64,000 bases of DNA from an uncultured Saprospiraceae bacterium (GTDB lineage: Bacteria > Bacteroidota > Bacteroidia > Chitinophagales > Saprospiraceae): NCBI GenBank assembly GCA_937139495.1, contig CAKZQC010000008.1, positions 17,511 through 81,510 of the forward strand, given 5' to 3'. The notes beneath the pieces are model-generated. The model made no database searches. It was not told where the DNA came from and worked only from the letters and a program-made list of their open reading frames with translations. A program made the position numbers and the translations under genes. This document shows positions 49,836 to 58,581 of the stretch, in pieces; position 1 is the first letter of the stretch, and each line of letters starts with the position of its first letter.

Positions 49836-50768
49836 TCACTTCGAACGACCAAAAATATCTTTTTTCTTCTTCTTGGGTTTTTCTTTTTCTTGCTCTAAAA
49901 TGCTCTCGTAAGAAGTCGCATTGATAAGCACATTATTCGGATCGTCTTTATAAACCTTATCCACATACCTCCAAAAGCCTTCTTTGGTCATTTCCATACC
50001 CGAATAACTACCATCGGGTACATTTGTCGGCATTTCGCCCTTGACAGGGCTACCATATACGAGGTGATCAAAGACCACTTTTTGCAGATTCTTGTTATAA
50101 TTGAGCGTGACACTTACGGTTGCCGAATATTCCATAATCATTCTTTTTACTTGACGCAGTTGCCCTCTACCATCTTTCATTTCTAGCACTGTTTTGCCAA
50201 ACATTGGTTGTCCGCTTTCGTCAAAATAAAGCACCTCTAATATTTTTCTTCGATTGAAAAACCCATAGGAATCTAAGCCAAAGAGCAAATAGCAGGCTTG
50301 CCCTTCATGCTCGAAAGCTTGCATATTGTAATACAAAGCACCGTACCATTTTTCGGGCTTGAGCAGACTAAACTCTACGCCTCGCATCTCGTCCGATTTA
50401 TCGTCGAGTTTATATACTTTGCCGTCTTTTTTTTGTATAAATCCTCGATATTGATAGTCGTTCTTATCGACATACAATTGCCAGCTAAAAATACGAAAAT
50501 CTTTGTTGGGCGCTTGCAATATAGAAATCCCCTCCAAGTCCTTGAAATTATACGCATAGCTACCTTCCATCTCTAAGGTCTTTTGTAACAATTCTTCCAA
50601 CTCATTGGACGCCACTACTCGAACCTGTTCTTGTTTTTCGGTACGAACTGTTTCTATCAATTGGCGGGCAGTTGCTTCTGCTTCCACCATGGCGCTACTA
50701 TCTACATCGGTTGCTTGTACATTGGCAGCAGCCAACCACAATGCTAATGCTATCCATAATTTATTCAT
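49836..50768 (-). CDS. Exported protein of unknown function
   Basis: The 310-residue protein has a signal peptide (MNKLWIALALWLAAANVQA, 1-19). The mature part is alpha/beta with segments RIFSWQLYVDKNDYQYRGFI, YYNMQAFEHEGQACYLLFG and DGSYSGMEMTKEGFWRYVDK, and a very basic end (KPKKKKKDIFGRSK). It reads as a conserved periplasmic protein of Bacteroidota, but I cannot name a family. The ATG at 50768 places the signal peptide at the start; a GTG-type start 24 bases upstream is less likely. Confidence 0.75.
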   Translation of the reverse strand: MNKLWIALALWLAAANVQATDVDSSAMVEAEATARQLIETVRTEKQEQVRVVASNELEELLQKTLEMEGSYAYNFKDLEGISILQAPNKDFRIFSWQLYVDKNDYQYRGFIQKKDGKVYKLDDKSDEMRGVEFSLLKPEKWYGALYYNMQAFEHEGQACYLLFGLDSYGFFNRRKILEVLYFDESGQPMFGKTVLEMKDGRGQLRQVKRMIMEYSATVSVTLNYNKNLQKVVFDHLVYGSPVKGEMPTNVPDGSYSGMEMTKEGFWRYVDKVYKDDPNNVLINATSYESILEQEKEKPKKKKKDIFGRSK

Positions 50769-50908
50769 TGGTCGTGTTTTTTTTGGTGACAATAAAGACT
50801 GTAAGATCTGTTTATTCTTTGCCGTTTGTTCTTATATATACGAATATCAGACCAACAATAGTATATACAGCTGTTAATTTTTTATTGCTTATTAGCGGGT
50901 ATTGCCAA

Positions 50909-50950
50909 ACAAAAAAAAAGTCCACTAACTGTGGACAGCTAATGGACTTG
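50909..50950 (-). terminator. Terminator after the ECF sigma gene
   Basis: AGTCCACTAACT (about 50920-50931) pairs imperfectly with AGCTAATGGACT (about 50938-50949). On the minus strand a run of T follows. Confidence 0.65.
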
Positions 50951-50979
50951 ATATATTTTGAGGTGAATCCTACTACAAC

Positions 50980-51504
50980 CTATGCACTTCTCAATGCTCC
51001 TTCGTAGTTGATGGCTATTTTTGCTTTTAGCTCTTTGCGAGCAAAGAATATTCTACTTTTGACTGTGCCTAATGGCAAATCTAACTGGTCAGCGATTTCT
51101 TGATATTTGTACCCATAATAGTGCATCAAAAATGGCACTCTAGTACTATCATCCAGTGCATCAATCATGGCGTACAATTCTTTCATCAGTATAGATGAAT
51201 TAGCATCATTTAGTACGGCGTTAGAACCCGAATTGATATAATAATCATTGTCGGTAGAATCTAAAATGGTATTCTGCTTTATCTTCTTGCGATAGTTATT
51301 GATAAAAATATTGCGCATGATTGTAAACAACCAAGCTTTTAGGTTGGTTCCGACTCTGAACTTATCTTCGTTCATCAACGCTCTATAAGCGGTCTCTTGA
51401 TACAAGTCTTTCGACTCTTCTTGATTTTTAGTTAATTTGTACGCAAAATTGTGCAATATACTTTTGAGTTGGTACAATTCTGTTTTGAAATCTGCAGTAG
51501 CCAT
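50980..51504 (-). CDS. ECF-type RNA polymerase sigma factor
   Basis: The 174-residue sigma-70 family factor has region 2 (about 15-85: DLYQETAYRALMNEDKFR, then NLKAWLFTIMRNIFINNYRK) and region 4 (about 115-165: FLMHYYGYKYQEIADQL, then LPLGTVKSRIFFARKEL). It directs polymerase to a small regulon. No anti-sigma gene is adjacent on either side, so its control is unclear. The upstream side is the long gap 51505-52135. Confidence 0.93.
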   Translation of the reverse strand: MATADFKTELYQLKSILHNFAYKLTKNQEESKDLYQETAYRALMNEDKFRVGTNLKAWLFTIMRNIFINNYRKKIKQNTILDSTDNDYYINSGSNAVLNDANSSILMKELYAMIDALDDSTRVPFLMHYYGYKYQEIADQLDLPLGTVKSRIFFARKELKAKIAINYEGALRSA

Positions 51505-52135
51505 TTCTTGTTAATTTTATATATTGAAAGAATATATTTATCGTACTCAGAAAAAGAGTTTTTAGACGCCCTCTCCTTGCCACAACAAATATACGATAAG
51601 ACTAAAAAAAAAGCAACTGTTTAAGTAAAAAAAGAAAAACGATAAACAAAATTAACTGTACCTACATCTATTAAAAAAACACCAACTACCTGACTATCAA
51701 TCCATTAAGCAAAAAAAAGCTCAAAAAACCCTAAAAAAAATTTAACACCTGTTAACTAAATTTCAATTATAATTGAATCCTATTTTGCCTTTTCCACCTA
51801 TTTAAAAGCAATAAACACACCTTCCCAAAATCATAATGTTGCATTTTTTCTCATTGCCTGGTCTATTAATGGTATATTTGTATTGTTCCTGTAGTACTAT
51901 TATTCAGTTCATGACAGGGCAATCAACCATAAAAAGTACAATTAGTTGCATTTTATTGATTTTCAGGAATTGATACTTTCAATAGTATAACCCCGTACTT
52001 ATACTAAATCAATGAAAATATCGAGCATATCCTCCCCATGGGCATGCAATGAATACGACATTCATTTTTGTAATAATCTAGTGTAGATGCAACTAAGAAG
52101 TACCTCCTATTTATCAATACAATTTATTACAACTT
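51505..52135. other. Long AT-rich regulatory gap between sigma factor and S74 gene
   Basis: These 631 bases lie between divergent genes and show no coding frame. A poly-A/T-rich half (51590-51770) precedes a candidate promoter at 51854-51880. GGGCATGCAATGAATACGACATTC near 52038 and CCATGGGCATG contain short palindromes. No RNA gene was recognised. Confidence 0.45.
51854..51880 (+). promoter_or_regulatory. Candidate Bacteroidota promoter upstream of the S74 gene
   Basis: TTG at 51854-51856 and TATATTTG at 51873-51880 are 16 bases apart, close to the TTTG-N19-TAnnTTTG pattern. The S74 gene starts 255 bases downstream, so a long leader would result. Confidence 0.3.
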
Positions 52136-55100
52136 ATGAAGGATTTTATGTATTCTAAAATTGTGATGGCTTTAGCTGTGCTGGCAAGCCATACTACTAT
52201 TCAAGCACAAAACGTAGGTATTGGCACCAACAACCCGAGTGCCAAGCTACACATTGTGGACAATTCCAATGCCGTCAATAAGCTCATTGTACAGAGTGAC
52301 AACACGTCGGTATTAAGTGCCATCAGTATGCAAAGTACTATTCGGAATGGTTCTATTTCTTTTGGTTATGTTACCAACAATAACGTTTATGGCAATCCAG
52401 GAGAAACGTATATTTATTCCTCGACCAATATGCAAGGGTTAAATATTATCAACCAAAATACGGCGGGCAATGGTCATATTGCGTTCTATGCTGGGCGCAA
52501 TCATTCTAGCACTGCTACACTATTTGTAGCCGACAACCAGAATATTGGATTTGGTACTCAAGTCCCAAGTCAACGACTGCACGTCATTGGTAATGGTCGA
52601 TTTTCGGCTCTAGCAGGTGCAGGGACTCGTATGGTCACTACTGATGCAAACGGGGTACTTGGCTCACAAGCCATTACTACAGGTGACATTACACAAGTCA
52701 ATGCTGGCAACGGACTGATTGGTGGTGGTACTGCTGGTAATGTTACACTGAACGCAGCAGCAGACAATGGTTTGAACATCAATGCCGATAGAATCCGCTT
52801 GGGCGGTGATTTGCTACAAACGACCCTTGTTAACTTGAAGGCATTTCCATTAAGATTTAATCTAGATGGTACAGGCGACTTTGACATACAGATAGCTGGT
52901 ACCAATAAATTTTCAGTAGTTGATAACAATACTATCTTGACGGGATCAGATGTATTCTTCCGTGATGGTAGTACGATCGGTACCAACCTTGTCGTAATAG
53001 AAGGTGACGGAAATGATGGTCGTCTTAGAGTGATGGAAAATGGAGCTGTTTCTATTGACTTAGATGCCAACACACAGTCGGTATTCAATGAGCAAGGACT
53101 CAATAGAGATTTCAGAGTAGAATCTGATGGCAACCAGAATATGCTTAGAGTAGATGCTAGTACCAACCGTTTGGGAGTAGGTGTCGGTTCGCCTTCTCAG
53201 ACACTACATGTACAAGGTGGGGGTCGTATTACGAGTCTATCTGGAACAGGTAACCGCATGGTAACAGCCGACGCAAATGGTGTACTCAATACACAAGCGA
53301 TTACAACAGGCGATATTACGCAAGTTAATGCTGGCAATGGATTGAGTGGCGGAGGTACGGCTGGTAACGTTACCGTCAATGCCAATGCAGACAACGGACT
53401 GAACATCAATGCTGATAGAATCCGCTTGGGTGGACCGTTGGTACAAGCTACTACAATTGGCTTAGGTGCCAACCCTTTGCAATTTAACCTAGACGGTACA
53501 GGTGATTTTGACATACAAGATAATGGTGTCAATGTATTTGCTGTAATTGACAACGGTAACATCATTAATGGTAACGATGTTTATTTCCGTGATGGAAATA
53601 CCCTTGGAACAAACTTGGCAATATTATCAGATGATGGAAATGATGGACGTTTCCGAATTATGGAAAACGGAGCTACTTCTGTTGACTTAGATGCCAATAC
53701 TCAGTTTGTATTCAACGAACAAGGTTTTAATCGAGATTTCAGAGTAGAATCTGACAATAACGCTAACATGTTTAGACTAGATGCAAGCACTAATCGTGTA
53801 GGTATTGGTACAGGTGTACCTTCTCAAACACTTCATGTACAAGGTGGTGGTCGTATTACGAGTCTATCTGGAGCAGGCAACCGCATGGTTATAGCAGACG
53901 CAAATGGTGTACTTAATACACAAGCCATCACAGTAGGTGATATTACTAGTGTCACTGCTGGCAACGGATTGAGTGGCGGGGGCAATGCTGGTAATCTTAC
54001 TGTCAATGCCAATGCAGACAACGGTCTGAACATCAATTCCGATAGAATCCGCTTGGGCGGCGACTTGGTACAAGCAACTACAATCAATGCCAAAAACCAC
54101 CCAATTAAACTTAATTTAGATGGTAGTGGCAATTTTGATATACAAAACAACGGTGTTAATAAATTTGCGGTAGTTAGTTTCGATAAAATATTTGCTGGGA
54201 GTGACATGATTTTTAGAGATGGTAGTACCGTAGGTACTAACTTGGCAGTAATAGAAAGCGATGGAGGTGACGGTCGTGTTCGAGTAATGGAAAACGGAAT
54301 TGTTTCTATTGATTTGGATGCCAATACACATTCTGTGTTCAATGAGCAAGGACTCAATAGAGATTTTCGTATAGAATCTGATGGCAATCAACATATGTTT
54401 TTTGCAGATGCTAGCAGTAACCGTGTATCAATAGGTACTAATGCTACTGCTGGTACATTCAATGTACAGGGTACTTCTTATCACTCTGACGATATTTATC
54501 TACGTGATGGTGCTGTCAATACAGGTGATGTACTCGTAAGAATATGGGATTCTTCAGATGATGGAGTTATTGATGTTTATCAGAACAATGCCATCAATCA
54601 TCGAATATATGGCAATGGTGCTACTGTCTTCAATGAACAAGGATTGGCAAACGGTGACTTTAGAATAGAGTCTGACACTAGAACTCATGCGTTTTGGGCA
54701 GATGCTAATGAAAATATAGTCCGTTTTGGCACAAATTCTACTACTTCTGACTACCAAGATGGAAATACTGTTGCAGGCGTGGTCGTTGATTACGTAGCTG
54801 ATTTTGACAGAGGTGTTGGTTCCTCAGGAACAGCCATCGGTATTGGTTCGGTAGAGTATCTATTAGATAATGTTAACGAAACTAATATCAATAACTCCTT
54901 TTCTCCTACAACACATATTAATAGAGATTTAGGTTTTTCTACTACCGCACGTGGATGGGATGATGTGTATGCGGATAACTTTGTTAATATTTCAGATGCT
55001 AGAGAAAAGAATAATATCCAAAACTTGACGTATGGATTGGCAGAAATACTACAAATGCGTCCTGTTTCTTATACACTCAAGAAAGACCCTTGGGCAGAAA

Positions 55101-55339
55101 CTAAATTGGGGCTAATTGCACAAGAAGCATTGGTATTGGTTCCTGAAGCCGTCAAAACACATGACCACAAACAACTAGACGAGTCCAAACCAGAAGAATT
55201 TACGAAAGTAGAAATGGAAAGAATGGGTATGACTTACCAACAATTGATTCCTGTATTGATCAAAGCGACACAAGAGCAACAAGCTCAAATCGAAGCACTC
55301 AAAGCAGAAATTCAAGCGATGAAAGAAGCTAAAAAATAA
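52136..55339 (+). CDS. Surface/fibre protein with exact 209-residue repeats and S74 chaperone domain
   Basis: The 1067-residue protein has a signal peptide (about 1-24, ending TIQAQ) and then NVGIGTNNPSAKLHIVD, the usual opening of Bacteroidota tail-fibre-like proteins. Residues about 148-774 are three consecutive 209-residue repeats (see separate entry). Residues about 950-1040 form an S74 intramolecular chaperone domain with SDAREKNNIQNL and LGLIAQEALVLVPEAV. The end is a short coiled coil (EQQAQIEALKAEIQAMKEA). In phage fibres the S74 domain trimerises beta-helical stalks and then cuts itself off; the Ser in SDAREK is the expected nucleophile. No T9SS tail is visible. Most likely a trimeric, beta-rich surface filament or adhesin (inference). 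Confidence 0.85.
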   Translation: MKDFMYSKIVMALAVLASHTTIQAQNVGIGTNNPSAKLHIVDNSNAVNKLIVQSDNTSVLSAISMQSTIRNGSISFGYVTNNNVYGNPGETYIYSSTNMQGLNIINQNTAGNGHIAFYAGRNHSSTATLFVADNQNIGFGTQVPSQRLHVIGNGRFSALAGAGTRMVTTDANGVLGSQAITTGDITQVNAGNGLIGGGTAGNVTLNAAADNGLNINADRIRLGGDLLQTTLVNLKAFPLRFNLDGTGDFDIQIAGTNKFSVVDNNTILTGSDVFFRDGSTIGTNLVVIEGDGNDGRLRVMENGAVSIDLDANTQSVFNEQGLNRDFRVESDGNQNMLRVDASTNRLGVGVGSPSQTLHVQGGGRITSLSGTGNRMVTADANGVLNTQAITTGDITQVNAGNGLSGGGTAGNVTVNANADNGLNINADRIRLGGPLVQATTIGLGANPLQFNLDGTGDFDIQDNGVNVFAVIDNGNIINGNDVYFRDGNTLGTNLAILSDDGNDGRFRIMENGATSVDLDANTQFVFNEQGFNRDFRVESDNNANMFRLDASTNRVGIGTGVPSQTLHVQGGGRITSLSGAGNRMVIADANGVLNTQAITVGDITSVTAGNGLSGGGNAGNLTVNANADNGLNINSDRIRLGGDLVQATTINAKNHPIKLNLDGSGNFDIQNNGVNKFAVVSFDKIFAGSDMIFRDGSTVGTNLAVIESDGGDGRVRVMENGIVSIDLDANTHSVFNEQGLNRDFRIESDGNQHMFFADASSNRVSIGTNATAGTFNVQGTSYHSDDIYLRDGAVNTGDVLVRIWDSSDDGVIDVYQNNAINHRIYGNGATVFNEQGLANGDFRIESDTRTHAFWADANENIVRFGTNSTTSDYQDGNTVAGVVVDYVADFDRGVGSSGTAIGIGSVEYLLDNVNETNINNSFSPTTHINRDLGFSTTARGWDDVYADNFVNISDAREKNNIQNLTYGLAEILQMRPVSYTLKKDPWAETKLGLIAQEALVLVPEAVKTHDHKQLDESKPEEFTKVEMERMGMTYQQLIPVLIKATQEQQAQIEALKAEIQAMKEAKK
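52577..54457 (+). repeat. Three tandem 627-bp repeats inside the S74 gene
   Basis: The codon pair for L-H in (R/T)LHV(I/Q)G is at 52577, 53204 and 53831, and the corresponding F-N codons of the next partial unit are at 54458. The spacing is therefore exactly 627 bases (209 codons) three times with no net indel. Each unit has GAGNRMVTADANGVLNTQAI, GNGLSGGG, DNGLNINADRIRLGG, NLDGTGDFDIQ and FNEQGLNRDFRVESD. Units 2 and 3 are the most alike. The unit after 54458 is shortened and diverged. Confidence 0.9.
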
Positions 55340-55365
55340 GTTTTTTTAGTTCCCTTTATCACATC

Positions 55366-55407
55366 AAAAAAACCATTCTTCGACTTGTGTCGAAGAATGG
55401 TTTTTTT
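55366..55407 (+). terminator. Terminator after the S74 gene
   Basis: An 18-bp perfect stem (55366-55383 with 55390-55407) with a 6-base loop carries A7 at its start and T7 at its end. It can also work in the other direction. Confidence 0.9.
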
Positions 55408-55422
55408 GTTTTTAGTTTTAGT

Positions 55423-55519
55423 ACAGGACAAAAGTCAATAGTTTATACTAAAAGTGGAGAAATACTCTAGGTGGCTCCAAATACGGCTCTCCATAGTCCA
55501 TTTTATACTTTTGTCCTGT
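55423..55519. mobile_element. 97-bp element with 13-bp perfect inverted ends
   Basis: ACAGGACAAAAGT at 55423-55435 is repeated as its exact reverse complement at 55507-55519. Inside, TGGAG and CTCCA (about 55455-55495) can form a second hairpin. There is no coding content. It is compatible with a very small MITE or a structured RNA. Just downstream, ACAACTTTTTGG is repeated three times in tandem (55554-55588). Confidence 0.45.
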
Positions 55520-55636
55520 GTTTTTAATTAATGTTGAAATATAGGACAACCAAACAACTTTTTGGACAACTTTTTGGACAACTTTTTGTACTATACCCGA
55601 GTATCACTTGTCACTATATTCTTCAATCTCCACTAC

Positions 55637-55786
55637 ATGATTCTACTATCACTACTTTTCGCTCTTATTCTTTTTGAGATTGGCAAAGACCTACTCGAAA
55701 AAGGACGCTTGATTTATCAAAACCCTCGTTTTTGGGCTCATCTTACGACCATCACTCTGATTGTTTATATCGCCGCTTGGTGCTAA
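55637..55786 (+). CDS. Small membrane protein (49 aa)
   Basis: From the ATG at 55637 the frame encodes MILLSLLFALILFEIGKDLL ... LTTITLIVYIAAWC, with two hydrophobic segments separated by a charged loop. A TTG start at 55562 would add residues encoded by the 12-bp tandem repeat and is unlikely. It overlaps the end of nadC by four bases on the opposite strand. Real coding is plausible but not proven. Confidence 0.45.
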   Translation: MILLSLLFALILFEIGKDLLEKGRLIYQNPRFWAHLTTITLIVYIAAWC

Positions 55787-56634
55787 TACTTCTTTAGACT
55801 CAAATCTAAACTACGAAACGAGTGCGTCAATGCTCCCGTAGAAATAAAATCTACGCCCGTAGCAGCATAACCACGTACTGTTTCTAATGTAATCCCTCCT
55901 GAGGCTTCCACTTCAAAACGTTTGTCAATTAATTTTACTGCTTTCCGCATCGTGTCGGTATCGAAGTTATCCAACATAATACGATTTATTTGCCCTACTT
56001 TGAGTGCTTCTTCTAGCTCTTTTTGGTCACGCACTTCTAGCGTTATTTCCAAGTCTAGTTTATTTTTTTTCAGATAAGCTTGCGTCTGCGTTACCGCTTG
56101 AGTGATGCTTCCGCAAAAATCAATATGATTGTCCTTAATCATAATACGATCATATAGCCCTGTGCGATAGTTGGTCGCCCCTCCTATTTTGACCGCTGCT
56201 TTCTCCAAGAAACGCAACAAAGGTGTTGTTTTTCGAGTATCCAATATTTGTACATTGTATCCCTCCACAGCTTCCACAAACTTTCTGGACAATGTAGCAA
56301 TACCAGACATACGCTGCATGGTATTGAGTATCAATCGTTCGGTTTTGAGTATATTCTGACTCTTGCCATGTACCTCAAAAGCAATATCGCCATACTTGAT
56401 AGGGCTGCCATCTTCTAGCAAGATATTAAGTTCAAAATTGGGGTCAACGTATTCAAATATGGCTTTGCCTACCGCTACGCCTGCCAATATGCCTTCATCT
56501 TTGACCAACAACTTAGCATTGCCTTCTGCCTCAGCAGGTACACATGCCAACGAGGTATGGTCGCCATCTCTAATATCTTCATACAAGGCGTTCTTGATGA
56601 AATTTTGCAATTCTTCCTTTTGTATATTTTCCAT
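55783..56634 (-). CDS. nadC: Nicotinate-nucleotide pyrophosphorylase (carboxylating)
   Basis: The 283-residue enzyme of de novo NAD synthesis converts quinolinate and PRPP to nicotinate mononucleotide and CO2. Family features: ALYEDIRDGDHTSLACVP, the RMSGIATLSRKFVE region, LDTRKTTPLLRFLEKAAV (PRPP/quinolinate site), GGATNYRTGLYDRIMIKDNH and EASGGI near the C-terminus. Length is typical. nadA/nadB are not in the window. Confidence 0.96.
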   Translation of the reverse strand: MENIQKEELQNFIKNALYEDIRDGDHTSLACVPAEAEGNAKLLVKDEGILAGVAVGKAIFEYVDPNFELNILLEDGSPIKYGDIAFEVHGKSQNILKTERLILNTMQRMSGIATLSRKFVEAVEGYNVQILDTRKTTPLLRFLEKAAVKIGGATNYRTGLYDRIMIKDNHIDFCGSITQAVTQTQAYLKKNKLDLEITLEVRDQKELEEALKVGQINRIMLDNFDTDTMRKAVKLIDKRFEVEASGGITLETVRGYAATGVDFISTGALTHSFRSLDLSLKKY

Positions 56635-56927
56635 AAGTAAATACAGTTCGTTTATTTATTAAGCAAAGCTAATGACTTTATTGGCTTCAACAGCTAAATA
56701 TTGCCATTAGTTCTAATAAAAGCAACTAATTTTAAGCTTATTTGTTTGACCAAAGTATCTATACTAGAATGAACATTCTTAATCAATCTTGTTTTTGCTT
56801 GGAATCCTGCTCACAGAATGCGTACTTTGTGGCACACAAAACAGCATGATTTCCGTGCATTTAGCAAGATAAATTCTGTCTATTTCAATGGGGTTGTTTC
56901 GACAACTTCAACAAAAAAATAACTCGT

Positions 56928-58088
56928 ATGAAAATTGGTATCGTGTGTTATCCGACCTATGGCGGTAGTGGTGTCGTAGCCACCGAATTGGGAAAAGGCT
57001 TGGCCGATCGTGGGCATCAAGTACATTTTATCACTTATCGACAGCCTGCGCGATTGGATTCGTTTCACGAAAACATCTTCTATCACGAAGTTCGATTTGC
57101 CAATTATCCCCTGTTTGATTATCCACCCTACGAGACTGCTCTAGCGAGCAAACTGGTAGATGTAGTCAAGTACCACAAACTAGAAATACTGCACGTGCAT
57201 TATGCTATTCCGCACGCTTCTGTTGCCTATATGGCAAAAAAAATATTGCTCAATGATGGTATCTATATTCCAACCGTGACCACGCTACATGGTACTGATA
57301 TTACGCTAGTAGGCAAAGATCCTGCTTACGCTCCTGCGGTTACTTTCGCTATCAACAAATCCGATGGCGTTACAGCCGTTTCGGAAAGTTTGCGTCAAGA
57401 TACTTTGCGGTTTTTTGAGATTACCAACAACATCAAAGTCATTCCGAATTTTATTGATTTTGAGCGTTTTGGCAAAAAAAACAAAGACCATTTCAAAAAA
57501 GCAATTGCTCCAAACAACGAAAAAATAATTGCTCATATTTCCAATTTCCGTAAGGTAAAAAGAGTGAGTGATGTGGTGCGAATTTTTGCTAAAATGCGCG
57601 AATCTATCCCTGCCAAATTATTGCTTATCGGAGATGGTCCCGAACGACAAAATTTAGAAATGCTCTGTCGAGAATTGCAGTTGTGTGATGATATTCTATT
57701 TTTGGGCAAACAAGATGCCATCGAAGAGCTTTTGGCAATCTCTGATTTGTTCTTGATGCCTTCCGAAAGCGAAAGTTTTGGACTCTCGGCATTGGAGGCA
57801 ATGACTTGCGAAGTTCCTGTCATTTCGTCTGATGCAGGCGGACTTCCTGAAGTCAATATTCATGGCAAAACAGGCTACCTCTCTCCTATTGGCGATATTG
57901 AAGACATGGCAAAAAATGGGCTGTATATTCTCAAAGATGAAGAGACCCATCAGACCTTCAGAGCCAACGCATTGGCACAAGCCAAGAGCTTTGAATTAAG
58001 CAATATACTGCCTATTTACGAAAGTTATTATCAAGAGATACTGGACACTTGTGTCCACAAAAAAGAAGCTGCTTGTACGGAAGACTAG
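56928..58088 (+). CDS. bshA: N-acetyl-alpha-D-glucosaminyl L-malate synthase (bacillithiol)
   Basis: The 386-residue GT4 glycosyltransferase makes GlcNAc-malate from UDP-GlcNAc and L-malate, the first step of bacillithiol synthesis. It has the BshA-type N-terminus MKIGIVCYPTYGGSGVVATE, the donor-side HVHYAIPHAS and TTLHGTDITLVG, and the C-terminal PSESESFGLSALEAMTCEVP with GGLPEV for UDP binding. bshB and bshC are not in the window. It is convergent with tadA, 10 bases apart. Confidence 0.92.
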   Translation: MKIGIVCYPTYGGSGVVATELGKGLADRGHQVHFITYRQPARLDSFHENIFYHEVRFANYPLFDYPPYETALASKLVDVVKYHKLEILHVHYAIPHASVAYMAKKILLNDGIYIPTVTTLHGTDITLVGKDPAYAPAVTFAINKSDGVTAVSESLRQDTLRFFEITNNIKVIPNFIDFERFGKKNKDHFKKAIAPNNEKIIAHISNFRKVKRVSDVVRIFAKMRESIPAKLLLIGDGPERQNLEMLCRELQLCDDILFLGKQDAIEELLAISDLFLMPSESESFGLSALEAMTCEVPVISSDAGGLPEVNIHGKTGYLSPIGDIEDMAKNGLYILKDEETHQTFRANALAQAKSFELSNILPIYESYYQEILDTCVHKKEAACTED

Positions 58089-58098
58089 GCAAGTATTA

Positions 58099-58542
58099 TT
58101 ATCTTTTTTTTCTGAAAAAATCCTGCATAAGTTGACGACACTCAGGCTCCAAGACACCCTGTACAACCGTTATTTTGGGGTGGAGTGCCTGCGGTGCTAT
58201 TTGGCGAAAGCCACGCTTGCTGTCACTGGCTCCTATCACAATCTTGCCCAACTGTGCCCACGCTAGTGCTCCAGCACACATCACACAAGGTTCAAGCGTA
58301 ATATAGAGTGTACAATTTTTGAGGTATTTATTGCCCAAATAACGACTGGCAGCCGTAATCGCTAACACTTCTGCGTGAGCGGTTACATCGTTCAACTGCT
58401 CCGTTAGGTTATGCGTTCGGGCTATTATTTGCTGCTGACAAACAACGATTGCCCCTACAGGAATTTCGTCTAACGCTGCCGATTTTTGAGCTTCTTGCAG
58501 GGCTTGACGCATATAGTGTTCATCAGAAAATATCGAAAGCAT
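58099..58542 (-). CDS. tadA: tRNA adenosine deaminase / nucleoside deaminase
   Basis: The 147-residue zinc deaminase has HAEVLAI (His56, catalytic Glu58) and PCVMCAGAL (Cys86, Cys89). The pattern and length fit TadA, which converts adenosine 34 of tRNA-Arg(ACG) to inosine, but guanine/cytosine deaminases are close relatives. Last gene of the minus-strand block with the coiled-coil genes and bcp (40 bases from the nearest). Confidence 0.88.
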   Translation of the reverse strand: MLSIFSDEHYMRQALQEAQKSAALDEIPVGAIVVCQQQIIARTHNLTEQLNDVTAHAEVLAITAASRYLGNKYLKNCTLYITLEPCVMCAGALAWAQLGKIVIGASDSKRGFRQIAPQALHPKITVVQGVLEPECRQLMQDFFRKKR

Positions 58543-58581
58543 AAGGATTGTTATTTTTAGTTGTTTTGCTGCAAGATACCA

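Noticed and set aside
52570..54387. Series of minus-strand frames within the S74 gene
   Set aside because: They recur with the 627-bp repeat and only reflect its antisense; no motif or start context supports them.
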